Part shown: piece by piece, positions 44,214 to 53,229 of the stretch
Numbering within the stretch: the first letter of the stretch is position 1
How the letters are laid out: the number at the start of each line of letters is the position of its first letter
From: VRUE01 sp963728045
Lineage (GTDB): Bacteria > Actinomycetota > Thermoleophilia > Solirubrobacterales > 70-9
DNA: 64,000 bases
NCBI GenBank assembly: GCA_963728045.1
Contig: CAVSIE010000002.1
Coordinates: 558,001 to 622,000, forward strand
Reading direction: 5' to 3'
Notes under the pieces: generated by a model
Databases searched by the model: none
Told to the model about the DNA's origin: nothing
The model's input: the letters and a program-made list of their open reading frames with translations, nothing else
Program-made: the position numbers and the translations under genes

Positions 44214-44812
44214 CCTCGGAACCTAGCCGCTCGACCAGGCGCTCGGTCTCCTTGGCGGCGCGCTCGACCAAGGCGACGACCTCATCGCGCGGCTCGCGGA
44301 AGCGCGAGAGGACATAGGAGGAGACGATCTCCGGCTCGCTCGACGGGGGGCGCCCGACGCCGGCCCGGACCCGCCAGAAGTCGGCGTCGCCCCAGCCCTT
44401 GCCGCAGGCTCTTGAGCCCGTTGTGGCCGGCCAGCCCGCCGCCGAGCCGCACCTGCACCTCGCCGAAGGGGAGGTCGATCTCGTCGTGGAGGACGATGAC
44501 GCGGTCGAGGGGCGCCTTCAGCGAGCCACGCGCCGGACCGACCGAGTCGCCGGAGGCGTTCATCTGCGTCTGCGGCAGCAGGATCGCCACCCGCGGGCCG
44601 CCGGGCGCGGTGCGGCCCTCGGCGAGCAGCCCGCCGAACTTGCGCTTCGCCTGCGGCAGCTCCCAGCGGCGCGAGAGCTCAGCGGCGACCTCGAAGCCGA
44701 GGTTGTGGCGGGTTCCCGCGTAGCGCTGGCCCGGGTTGCCGAGGCCAACGATCAGGATGCGGTCGCCCGGCTCGCCCTCGCCGCGATCCGCGCGGCGGCG
44801 AAACAGGGACAG
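44206..44812 (-). pseudogene. pth: Peptidyl-tRNA hydrolase, one-base frameshift
   Basis: Releases tRNA from peptidyl-tRNA that drops off ribosomes; normally essential. Frame one gives RILIVGLGNPGQRYAGTRHN, the catalytic His in that segment, and GGGLAGHNGLKSLRQGLG; then one extra G in the run at 44390-44393 shifts to the second frame, which continues DADFWRVRAGVGRPPSSEPE, IVSSYVLSRFREPRDEVVAL to the TGA at 44206. The rest is perfect, so a sequence error is as likely as a mutation. No ATG, GTG or TTG precedes the conserved start; CTG at 44812 or 44806, right after the rplY stop, is the only near candidate. Confidence 0.85.
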
Positions 44813-44815
44813 GGA

Positions 44816-45511
<696 letters not shown>

Positions 45512-45580
45512 CGGACGGGAGAGGATAGAGAACCGCGGCGAATCGGAACCTGTGGCCAGAACCAGTACAACTCCTAAAAC

Positions 45581-47014
45581 ATGGCCGACGACTCGAAGAT
45601 CCCCAAGGGACGAATTCGGCGCTCGGCGAAGCTCGGCTCGATCGTCGGCGTACAGGGGGCCCGCTACGCCGGGACGAAGGCGACCAACGTCGCCCGCTCC
45701 GAAGAGGGGAGCAAGGAGAAGCTCGAGCAGCGCCACCTCGAAACGGCGATGAAGATGGTCGGCGCGCTGGGCCAGATGAAGGGCGCGGCGATGAAGCTCG
45801 GCCAGTTCGCCTCCTTCATCGACACCGAGTTCCTGCCCGAGGAGTACCGCGAGATCTACCAGGAGCAGCTGGGCAAGCTGCGCACCGACGCGCCGGCGAT
45901 GCCCTGGGAGAAGGTCGAGAAGGTGCTGGAGGAAGAGTACGACGGCGAACCGCTCTCCGAGCTCTTCGCCGAGCTCGAGCAGGAGGCGTTCGCCGCCGCC
46001 TCGATCGGCCAGGTGCACCGCGGCGAGCTGCTCGACGGGCGGCGGGTCGCGGTCAAGATCCAGTACCCGGGAATCGCCGAGGCGCTCGACGCCGACCTGC
46101 GCAACGCCGGCACGATCGTGCGGCTCGCCCGCGCCCTTGCCCCCGGCCTCGACGCCAAGGAGATCGCCAAAGAGCTGCGCGAGCGGGTGATGGAGGAGCT
46201 CGACTACGAGTACGAGGCGCAGAACCAGCGCAGCTTCGCCCGCGCCTACCGCGATCACCCCTTCATCTACGTGCCGGAAGTGATCACGCGGCTCTCGCGG
46301 CGGCGCGTCCTGGTCACCGAGCTGGTCGAGGGGGTCGGCTTCGAGCAGGTGAAGCAGCTGCCGCACGAGGAGCGCAGCCGCTTCGGCGAGATCGTCTTCC
46401 GCGGCAGCTTCGGCTCGATCTACCACCTCCAGCACTTCAATGCCGACCCCCACCCCGGCAACTACATCCTGATGGCGGACGGCCGCGTCGCCTTCCTCGA
46501 CTTCGGCATGACGAAGAAGCTCGACCACGAGCAGATCGTGCTCGAGCAGCGCGCCTTCGACGCCGCCTCGCGCGACGACCCGGAGGCGTTCCGCTCTGCC
46601 CTGCACGACCTCGGCTTCGTCAAGAACCCCTCAAAGCTCGACGCCGAGCGGCTGATGGAGCACATGCGAGCGGTCGGCGGCTGGTACATCGAGGACCGCG
46701 AGATCGAGATCAGCGCCCGCCGCGTGATGAAGATCATCGAGTCGACCAACGACCCCCGCTCGGAGTACTACGACCTGATGCGGCGCGAGGCGCTGCCGGC
46801 CGACGAGCTGATGGGCAGGCGGATGGAAATTGGCGTCGTCGCCGTGCTCGGCCAGTTGCGCGCCAAGCGCAACTGGCACCGGATCATGCGCGAGTGGATC
46901 TACGCCGACCCGCCCGCGACCGAGCTCGGCGAGCAGGAGTGGGAGTACTTCGAGGGAAGAGGTGTGGCGCAGACGCCGATTGTCGAGCGGTCCCTGGAAG
47001 GAGAGCAGCGATGA
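45581..47014 (+). CDS. ABC1/UbiB-family atypical kinase (AarF)
   Basis: 477 residues. The KxGQ signature is GAAMKLGQFASFID, with ASIGQVHRGELLDGRRVAVK, IQYPG, HFNADPHPGNYI and VAFLDFGMTKK as kinase-like motifs. Members support quinone or lipid metabolism. Divergent from rplY with a 69-bp gap. Its stop overlaps the next start (ATGA). Confidence 0.9.
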   Translation: MADDSKIPKGRIRRSAKLGSIVGVQGARYAGTKATNVARSEEGSKEKLEQRHLETAMKMVGALGQMKGAAMKLGQFASFIDTEFLPEEYREIYQEQLGKLRTDAPAMPWEKVEKVLEEEYDGEPLSELFAELEQEAFAAASIGQVHRGELLDGRRVAVKIQYPGIAEALDADLRNAGTIVRLARALAPGLDAKEIAKELRERVMEELDYEYEAQNQRSFARAYRDHPFIYVPEVITRLSRRRVLVTELVEGVGFEQVKQLPHEERSRFGEIVFRGSFGSIYHLQHFNADPHPGNYILMADGRVAFLDFGMTKKLDHEQIVLEQRAFDAASRDDPEAFRSALHDLGFVKNPSKLDAERLMEHMRAVGGWYIEDREIEISARRVMKIIESTNDPRSEYYDLMRREALPADELMGRRMEIGVVAVLGQLRAKRNWHRIMREWIYADPPATELGEQEWEYFEGRGVAQTPIVERSLEGEQR

Positions 47015-47871
47015 GAAGGATTCGACGGGGTTGGGAGCTGTCCAAGAAGAGCTGGGGTCTGTTGCGGGAGAACCCCACCCTGCTGCGCTTCCCCCTCTAC
47101 GGCGCGGCGGCGACGATCGTCTGCGCCGTGATCGTCGTCGGCCCGGGGCTCTACCTGATCGACGACGGCGACGTCCTCCTCGGCGGGCCGCTGGCGGTGA
47201 TCGGCTTCTACTTCCTGGCCCTGATCGGCTTCTACTTCAGCGTCGGCCTCGCCGCCACCGCCGACATGATCTTCCACGGCCGCGATGCGACCGTCTCCGA
47301 CGGGCTCGCCGTGGCGCGCAGCCGCTTCTCCCAGATCGCGGGGTGGGCGGCGGTCTCGACCGTCGTCGGGCTCGTCCTCAGCACGCTCGAGAACCAGGCC
47401 GGCATCTTCGGCCAGATCTTCAGCCGCCTGCTCGCGGTGGGCTGGTCGCTGATCACCTTCCTCGCCGCCCCGGTCGTCGCCCTGGAGGGCACCGGCCCGT
47501 TCGAGACGCTGAAGCGCTCCGGCAGCCTCTTCAAGTCGCGCTGGGGGCAACAGATCACCGGCAACCTCGCGATCGGCGGCGGCGTCTTCCTCTTCGGCAT
47601 CCTGCCCTCGATGCTCCTGATCGCCGCCGGCGTCCTGGTCTGGGCCTCCGCCGGCTTCGTGGGCGCCCTGCTCGTCGTGCTCGGCGTGATCGGCTTCGCG
47701 GTCGCGGCGCTGATCAGCAGCGCCCTCAGCGGCATCTTCGGCGTCGCCCTCTACCGCTACGCGCTCGACGGCGAGACGGTCGCCGGCTTCACCACAGAGG
47801 AGCTCGAGTCCGCCGTGAAGAGCAAGGGCGGCCGCAACGCGCCGCCGACGGCTACGCCCGGCACGATCTAA
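47011..47871 (+). CDS. Polytopic membrane protein (DUF6159-like)
   Basis: 286 residues from ATG 47011, in an ATGA overlap with the AarF stop. About six membrane helices follow the opening RRGWELSKKSWGLLRENPTL, which is characteristic of a family of actinobacterial and archaeal proteins of unknown function that I recall as DUF6159. ALxxTGPFETLKRSGSLFKSRWGQ (about 155-180) is the longest soluble part. Translational coupling suggests a shared role with the kinase. Confidence 0.75.
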   Translation: MRRIRRGWELSKKSWGLLRENPTLLRFPLYGAAATIVCAVIVVGPGLYLIDDGDVLLGGPLAVIGFYFLALIGFYFSVGLAATADMIFHGRDATVSDGLAVARSRFSQIAGWAAVSTVVGLVLSTLENQAGIFGQIFSRLLAVGWSLITFLAAPVVALEGTGPFETLKRSGSLFKSRWGQQITGNLAIGGGVFLFGILPSMLLIAAGVLVWASAGFVGALLVVLGVIGFAVAALISSALSGIFGVALYRYALDGETVAGFTTEELESAVKSKGGRNAPPTATPGTI

Positions 47872-47880
47872 CTGACGGGC

Positions 47881-47916
47881 GATGCGTTTGACCCCCATAG
47901 GGGTCCAAAACGCATC
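47881..47916. terminator. Bidirectional terminator between convergent genes
   Basis: GATGCGTTT (47881-47889) pairs with AAACGCATC (47908-47916); inside, GACCCC (47890-47895), loop CATA and GGGGTC (47900-47905) extend the stem to about 15 pairs with a two-base bulge. It lies between the converging ends of the membrane-protein and GDPD genes, slightly overlapping the GDPD stop. Confidence 0.75.
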
Positions 47917-48646
47917 ACTCGGCTCGCTCGATCTCTGCGAAGAGCCGCGGGTCGTTGGAGCAGAGGCCGGTGACGCCGGCAGCGGCCAGCTGACGCATCC
48001 GGGGCAGGTCGTCGACTGTCCAGGCGATCAGCTCGATCCCCGCCGCGCGCGTCACCTTGGCCAGCTGCTTGGTGACGATCTGGTGGTAGACCCACATCGA
48101 GTCGACGCCCAGATCCGGCAGCGTGCGGCCGGCGATGCCCGGCAGACGGCGGCGCATCGCGACCAGCGCCGCCAGCATCGGCGCACGCGCCCAGCGCTTC
48201 GAGGCCCAGTCCCTGGTCACCTTCGGATAGGTCCAGCCGCGCCGCAGGCCCGGCTCCAGCTCCCTGATCCGGGCCAGGGTCGAGAGCTCCATGGTCGAGA
48301 TCATCGCCCGGGCCAGGAGGTCGCGCTCGAGCAGCGCCGCGACGATCTCCTCCTCGCGGCCGGGCAGCTTGATGTCGAGGTCGATCTCGACCTGGTCCAG
48401 TGGCGACGCCAGGAAGGCGTCGAGCCCCTGCTCCAGGGTCAGCGGCGTACGCCGCTCGGCGTCGTGCCAGTCGTGGGCGACGATCAGCGGCGTGCGCTCC
48501 GCCGCCGGCAGCCGCGGGTGCCCGTCCTGGGTCCAGAGCACGTCGATCTCGATCACGTCCACCCGCGCCTCCACCGCTGCTTCGAAGCTGGGGAGGGTGT
48601 TACCCGGCGCGATCAGATCCGCTCCCTTGTGTCCCACTCTGATCAT
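47915..48646 (-). CDS. Glycerophosphodiester phosphodiesterase
   Basis: 243 residues. MIRVGHKGADLIAPGNTLPS places the catalytic His and the NTxxxF motif, and ARVDVIEIDVLWTQDGHPR the metal-binding Glu/Asp, with a second His in VAHDWHD. Hydrolyses glycerophosphodiesters to sn-glycerol-3-phosphate. ATG 48646 begins the family; an ATG at 48679 would add 11 unsupported residues. No signal peptide, so probably cytoplasmic. Confidence 0.85.
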   Translation of the reverse strand: MIRVGHKGADLIAPGNTLPSFEAAVEARVDVIEIDVLWTQDGHPRLPAAERTPLIVAHDWHDAERRTPLTLEQGLDAFLASPLDQVEIDLDIKLPGREEEIVAALLERDLLARAMISTMELSTLARIRELEPGLRRGWTYPKVTRDWASKRWARAPMLAALVAMRRRLPGIAGRTLPDLGVDSMWVYHQIVTKQLAKVTRAAGIELIAWTVDDLPRMRQLAAAGVTGLCSNDPRLFAEIERAE

Positions 48647-48683
48647 TGAGCGACATTCTGAGCGACCGCCGTCGCCCACCCAC

Positions 48684-49130
48684 CTAAGTCGGCCTGATCA
48701 CCATCAGCACTAGCACTGCGGCGACGATCAGCAGGTTGAGCCGGGCGACGATCGGCGCCCAGTTGCGGCCGGGTGGAGGCGGCGTGCCGCTTTCGATGCC
48801 GGCGATCCCGGCCTCCGCCTTGGGACCGAGATAGAAGATCCCGATCGCGGTCGATATCACCAGCCCAGCCATGCCGAGCTGGATCCAGAGCAGATCCCAG
48901 TCGTAGAAGCTCTCGGTCAACCAGATCCCGAAGACCAATGTGACCAGAGACAGCCAGGGGAAGACGTACTTGCCAAGGAACTTGGCAAAGCGCATAGCCA
49001 CCAGCATGGTGGCGGGTTCGCCGCTGCGGGCGCCAAGGGTCATTGCGATGTTGACTGCAAAGCCGGCGCCGACCCACAGAGCCGCGGCGAAGACGTGGAT
49101 GCTCTTGACGATCGTGTACTCGTCGACCAT
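48684..49130 (-). CDS. Four-helix membrane protein, DUF2269/CopD-like
   Basis: 148 residues with four helices (about 8-30, 50-70, 80-100, 125-145). A histidine in the first helix (TIVKSIHVFAAALWVGAGF) is conserved in DUF2269 and CopD-type proteins and may bind heme or metal. Lies 37 bp upstream of the GDPD gene on the same strand; roles are not obviously linked. Confidence 0.7.
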   Translation of the reverse strand: MVDEYTIVKSIHVFAAALWVGAGFAVNIAMTLGARSGEPATMLVAMRFAKFLGKYVFPWLSLVTLVFGIWLTESFYDWDLLWIQLGMAGLVISTAIGIFYLGPKAEAGIAGIESGTPPPPGRNWAPIVARLNLLIVAAVLVLMVIRPT

Positions 49131-49161
49131 TGATCCGGCGGGAGCCTAACCCCCGCCCTGG

Positions 49162-50202
49162 TCAGAAGAGCTGGTTCTCGCCGGCGAAGATCTCGGAGAC
49201 CGAGTCGTCGGTGAAGATGCGCCGGATCGAGTCGGCGAAGGTGCTCGCAGTGGAGAGCACGGTGATGTTGTCGGGGGCGCCGGGGCGCAACGGGATCGTG
49301 TCGGTGACGACGATCTGCTCGATCCCCGAGTTCTCGAAGGCCAGCCGCTCGTAGGCGGGGCCGGAGAAGACGCCGTGCGTGGCGCAGGCGATCACCCGCG
49401 CCGCCCCCTCGTCGCGCACGGTCTGGGCCGCCGCGCAGAGGGTGCCCGCGGTGTCGATCATGTCGTCGACCAGGACCGCGGTCTTGCCCTTGACATCGCC
49501 GACCACGTAGCCGATCTCGGCAACCTGCTGAGCGGGCCGCTCCTTCTCCATCACCGCCCAGTGGGTGCCGACCCGGCGGGCGAAGTTGCGTGCCGTCTTC
49601 ACCCGGCCGGCGTCGGGCGAGACGATCACCAGCTCTTCGGTCAGGTGCTGGTCGGCGAACCACTGGGTCAGCATCGGCATCGCGGTCATGTGGTCGACCG
49701 GGACGTGGAAGAAGCCCTGTACCTGGCCGGCGTGCAGGTCCATGGTGAGAACGCGGTCGACGCCGACCCCCTCCAGGCACTTGGCGACGATCCGGGCCGA
49801 GATCGGCTCGCGCGGCGCCGACTTCTTGTCCTGGCGGGCGTAGCCGTACCAGGGCAGCACGGCGATGATCCGGTGGGCGGAGGCGCCCTGGGCCGCGTCG
49901 ATCATCGTCAGCAGCTCGATCAAGGAGTCGTTGGGAGTCATGCCGGTCTGCTCGTTGGCGCAGGTCGACTGGACGAGGAAGACGTCGGCGCCGCGGATCG
50001 ACTCCTCGTAGCGGCAATAGACCTCGCCGTTGGCGAACGTCTTCAGCGTCACCTGGCCGAGATCCATTTCCAGCTTGCCGGCGACCTTGGCTGCCAGCTC
50101 CATCGAGCTACGACCGCCGAAGACCATCAGCCGCTTCGAGTAGTCGTGCGGGATGGCTGTGGGGGCAACCGCCACTTCAGAACGCTCCTCGATCGTGCTC
50201 AC
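49162..50202 (-). CDS. prs: Ribose-phosphate pyrophosphokinase
   Basis: 346 residues. Makes PRPP for nucleotides, His and Trp. SKRLMVFGGRSSMELAAKVA, ATP-binding IAVLPWYGYARQDKKSAPRE, LTMDLHAGQVQGFF and PRPP loop VLVDDMIDTAGTL are all intact. GTG start within a GTGA overlap with the glmU stop; the glmU-prs pair is widespread because both supply activated sugars. Confidence 0.96.
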   Translation of the reverse strand: MSTIEERSEVAVAPTAIPHDYSKRLMVFGGRSSMELAAKVAGKLEMDLGQVTLKTFANGEVYCRYEESIRGADVFLVQSTCANEQTGMTPNDSLIELLTMIDAAQGASAHRIIAVLPWYGYARQDKKSAPREPISARIVAKCLEGVGVDRVLTMDLHAGQVQGFFHVPVDHMTAMPMLTQWFADQHLTEELVIVSPDAGRVKTARNFARRVGTHWAVMEKERPAQQVAEIGYVVGDVKGKTAVLVDDMIDTAGTLCAAAQTVRDEGAARVIACATHGVFSGPAYERLAFENSGIEQIVVTDTIPLRPGAPDNITVLSTASTFADSIRRIFTDDSVSEIFAGENQLF

Positions 50203-51593
50203 GCGTTTTGCTCCTCTTGCGTCTCCGCCGCCTTGCGCTCGGCGAATCCCTCGATGTTCCGCTGATCGTTCTCGCTCACCGCCAACGCCCCGTCGGGAAC
50301 GTCTTTCCTGACCACCGCGCCGGCGCCAGTGTAGGCGTTGTCGCCGACTTGTACCGGGGCGATCAGCATCGTGTCAACGCCGATGCGGACGTTCTCGCCG
50401 ATCTCAGTCCGGTGCTTGCGGAAACCGTCGTAGTTGGCGGTGATCGTGCCGGCGCCGAGGTTGCTGCCAGCGCCGACCTCGGCGTCGCCGACGTAAGCGA
50501 GGTGAGGAACCTTCGCCCCCTCGCCGATCCGCGAGTTCTTGACCTCGACGAAGGTCCCGGCCTTGGCGCCAGGCTCGAGCAGGGCTCCTGGGCGCAGGTA
50601 GGCGAAGGGGCCTACGATGGCGCCGTCGCGCACCTCGCACTCGCTCAGGTAGGAGTGCGGAATGGCGACCTCGTCGCCGAGGGTCGAGTCGATCAAGGTG
50701 GTCAGCGGCCCGACGACGCAACCCATGCCGATCGTGGTTCGGCCGCGCAGGCTGGCGCCGGGCTCGATCCGGGTATCGGCCCCGATCGAGATGCCGGCAT
50801 CGATCCAGGTCGAGGCCGGGTCGGCGATGGTGACGCCAGCGAGCATGTGGGCCTCGAGGATGCGGCTACGCGCCTCGGCCTCGGCCTCGGCCAGCTCGAC
50901 GCGGTTGTTGACGCCCATCGTCACGGCGGGGTCGCGAGCGGGGTGCACGGTGACGCGGCGGCCGGCCTCGCGCATCAGCGGCAACACGTCGCCGAGGTAG
51001 TACTCGCCCTGGGCGTTGTCGTTGCCGATCCGCTCCAGCGCGTCGGCAAGCGGCGCCGCGGCGAAGGCGTAGGTGCCGGTGTTGACCTCCTGGATCGCCA
51101 GCTCCTCCTCGCTGGCATCGCCGGGCGCCTTGGCCTCGACGATGCGCGCGAGGTCGCCAGAGTCGTCGCGGACGATGCGGCCGTAGCTGCCAGGGTCCTC
51201 GAGCACGGCGGTCATCACCGTCGCCCCGGCATCCGCCTCGCGATGCGCGTCAAGCAGCCCGGAGATCGTCTCCGCCGAGACCAGCGGGTGGTCGCCGGAG
51301 AGGACGACCACGGTCTCCCATTCGCGGATCAGCGGCAGCGCGGCGCGCAGCGCCCCGCCGGTACCGTCCGGCGCGGGCTGGGTGACGATCTGGACCTGGT
51401 CCGGCAGGCCACTGAGCAGATCGCGCTCAGGCGAGACGATCGCGGCGACCCGCCCGGCGCCGGCCTCGCGCGCGGCCAGGATCGGCCAGGCGACCAGCGG
51501 CCGCCCGCAGACGGGATGCAGCATCTTCGGCAGCGAGGAGCGCATGCGCGTTCCCTCGCCCGCCGCCATGACCAGAACCAGGGGCGAACTCAC
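50199..51593 (-). CDS. glmU: Bifunctional GlcNAc-1-phosphate uridyltransferase / glucosamine-1-phosphate acetyltransferase
   Basis: 464 residues. Makes UDP-GlcNAc for peptidoglycan. N-terminal nucleotidyltransferase with VLVMAAGEGTRMRSSLPKML; linker; C-terminal left-handed beta helix with GGTxxL-like hexapeptide repeats and VGDAEVGAGSNLGAGTITAN, YDGFRKHRTEIGENVRIGVD. GTG start at 51593 (VSSPLVLVMAAG). The frame is open upstream because a family 1 palindromic element there also lacks stops. Confidence 0.95.
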   Translation of the reverse strand: MSSPLVLVMAAGEGTRMRSSLPKMLHPVCGRPLVAWPILAAREAGAGRVAAIVSPERDLLSGLPDQVQIVTQPAPDGTGGALRAALPLIREWETVVVLSGDHPLVSAETISGLLDAHREADAGATVMTAVLEDPGSYGRIVRDDSGDLARIVEAKAPGDASEEELAIQEVNTGTYAFAAAPLADALERIGNDNAQGEYYLGDVLPLMREAGRRVTVHPARDPAVTMGVNNRVELAEAEAEARSRILEAHMLAGVTIADPASTWIDAGISIGADTRIEPGASLRGRTTIGMGCVVGPLTTLIDSTLGDEVAIPHSYLSECEVRDGAIVGPFAYLRPGALLEPGAKAGTFVEVKNSRIGEGAKVPHLAYVGDAEVGAGSNLGAGTITANYDGFRKHRTEIGENVRIGVDTMLIAPVQVGDNAYTGAGAVVRKDVPDGALAVSENDQRNIEGFAERKAAETQEEQNA

Positions 51594-51643
51594 CCAGAGA
51601 TCGTAGTCCTGGCGCGCGGATCCTGTCGATAACGGGCATGTGG

Positions 51644-51734
51644 CGCACGGGTCCTGTCGCCGCAGGGACCCACCGCCCCTTTCGGTAGCTAAAGCTTCCT
51701 CAGGGGCGGTCCCCCCTGCGACGCCACCCGTGCG
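51644..51734. repeat. Palindromic element, family 1, copy 3 (91 bp)
   Basis: Ends CGCACGGGT (51644-51652) and ACCCGTGCG (51726-51734). The core closely matches the two 94-bp copies (same CACCGCCCCT, AAGCTTCCTCAGGGGCGG), yet the outermost bases differ and remain complementary to each other. Lies 51 bp upstream of glmU, where it could affect its promoter. A partial GGATCCTGTC at 51618-51627 may be another decayed end. Confidence 0.88.
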
Positions 51735-51805
51735 ACAGCCGCGCCAACAGACGCAGCCACCCACGACCTACCGGCAACCCTCCTTCGAGCGCGCTTCGCC
51801 TGAAC

Positions 51806-52375
51806 TCAGGCGCGAGCGAGGTCCCGGCCGACCAAAGCGACGCTGACCAGGGTCCAGCCGACGAAGATCAGGTCGATGCCGACCAGGAGGCCGATAGCCC
51901 AGTCGGCGGAGCTGGGAAGCTCGGCCAGGACGAGGATCCCGATCAGCAGGCCGGCGATGCCGCTGAGACCGACCAGGCCGGCGCCCTGTTGCCCACGAGC
52001 GGCGAAGGCGACGGCGATCCGCGTCAAGCCCATGAAGAGGAAGTAGATGCCGAGCACGATGGTCAGGGTCAGCGTCCCGTTGTGGGGCTCGACGATTAGC
52101 CAGAGCCCGACGACGACGGTCAGCAGTGCCCAGAGCAAGCGCAGCACGACCGTTCCTATCGAGGTCGCGGCGAAAGCGCCGGCGACCAGGAAGGCCCCGG
52201 CGATGACCAGGATCCAGCCGATGAAGATCGCCGTCCCGACCGAGGCGACGGCCGGCACCAGGATCGCCACGCAGCCGATCAGGATCGCCAGGATCCCGAT
52301 CGCCATCAGAGCCTTCCAGGTGCGCCTCAGCCCCTCGCGCACCTCCGGATCCATCGCCGCTCCACCCATCTCCAT
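51806..52375 (-). CDS. HdeD/DUF308-family membrane protein
   Basis: 189 residues with six membrane helices in three similar pairs, e.g. ALMAIGILAILIGCVAILVP, AIFIGWILVIAGAFLVAGAF and IVLGIYFLFMGLTRIAVAF. This is the DUF308/HdeD pattern. In enterobacteria HdeD helps acid resistance; here the role is unknown. The start lies just after the degraded HNH gene (9 bp). Confidence 0.8.
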   Translation of the reverse strand: MEMGGAAMDPEVREGLRRTWKALMAIGILAILIGCVAILVPAVASVGTAIFIGWILVIAGAFLVAGAFAATSIGTVVLRLLWALLTVVVGLWLIVEPHNGTLTLTIVLGIYFLFMGLTRIAVAFAARGQQGAGLVGLSGIAGLLIGILVLAELPSSADWAIGLLVGIDLIFVGWTLVSVALVGRDLARA

Positions 52376-52384
52376 GCGACGACC

Positions 52385-53104
52385 CTAAGTCGCCGCCCGG
52401 ACGCGATCAAGCCCATCCGAAAGCCGCTCACCTTCGGCCGCTTCCCGTGCTCGCTGGCGCTCGTAGAAACGCACCCACTTGCGCACGGCATTGTCCGAGA
52501 CGCCGTACTTGCGACCAACGGCTGAATAGCCCATCTCCTCGATCTCCTCCAGCAACTTCTCGTACGAGGGGCGCTCGACTTTGCGATAAGAAGGCACTGG
52601 CCTTCCCCGCAAACGCGATCGATCCCAGCGGGTTCCGCACGCCCGTGAGCAGTAGCGGTGTCGCCGATACTTCGCAGCGAAATCTGCCCACACCGCTTAC
52701 AGGCGCGAACCGGAGCTTGCTGTCGATTCTTGCGTCCGCAATGCGTATCCAGCGTTGCTGCGCAGTTAGGACAGACAATTCGGAGATTCTCAATCCGGTT
52801 GTCATCGGGGACGCCATTGATGTGATCGAGAATCAAGGACATCCAGCGCCCCTGCCACCGCTCGTCCTGCCCACACATCTCGCAGCGTCGTTCCTTCAAA
52901 CCCTCCTCAAACAGACGTTGCTTCAGCTTGCCACGGGAATAGGTGGAGCCGCGAACAAGAACTTCGCTCATTGCCCCCAGCTGGACGCATGCCAAGGCGC
53001 CTCAAAACCTCGCTGTATGAGCGTGAAGCAGCGACGGCTCTCCGTGCTTCTTTCTCCCATACCGTGGCATGGGCGAACACTAGTTCGTGTCTCAGACAGA
53101 ACAT
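52385..53104 (-). pseudogene. HNH endonuclease gene, deleted and frameshifted
   Basis: Three parts in different frames: N-terminal helical part (VWEKEARRAVAASRSYSEVL, RRLGMRPAGGN), HNH core (VLVRGSTYSRGKLKQRLFEE, CEMCGQDERW, SLILDHINGVPDDNRIENLR, IVCPNCAATLDTHCGRKNR) and C-terminal zinc/HTH part (ADFAAKYRRHRYCSRACGTR, YSAVGRKYGVSDNAVRKWVR). A middle piece seems lost at about 52985, and one G is missing at about 52690 in a GGG run. The related full-length proteins are selfish or mobile-element nucleases. Confidence 0.75.
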
Positions 53105-53138
53105 TCAGTCTGTGACCCTCGATACCCTGAGTGGGCAT

Positions 53139-53214
53139 TCCGGGATGGTGTAATTGGCAGCACGCTTGGCTTTGGACCAAGAAGAGGTTTTGGGTTCGAA
53201 TCCCCCTCCCGGAG
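53139..53214 (+). tRNA. tRNA-Gln (TTG), irregular T arm
   Basis: Acceptor TCCGGGA (53139-53145) with TCCCGGA (53207-53213), D arm GTGTAATTGGCAGCAC and anticodon arm CTTGG-CTTTGGA-CCAAG are normal, discriminator G. The T arm is TTGGG-TTCGAAT-CCCCC with only three good pairs, and the variable region has eight bases where five are usual. The extra Ts (53188-53191) look like an insertion. It may still work or be a sequencing artefact. Confidence 0.8.
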
Positions 53215-53229
53215 TAAGAAGCCCCGCGC

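Noticed and set aside
46894..47010. Longer N-terminus for the membrane protein at 47011
   Set aside because: The added residues read the AarF gene in another frame; the ATGA overlap and family opening support 47011.
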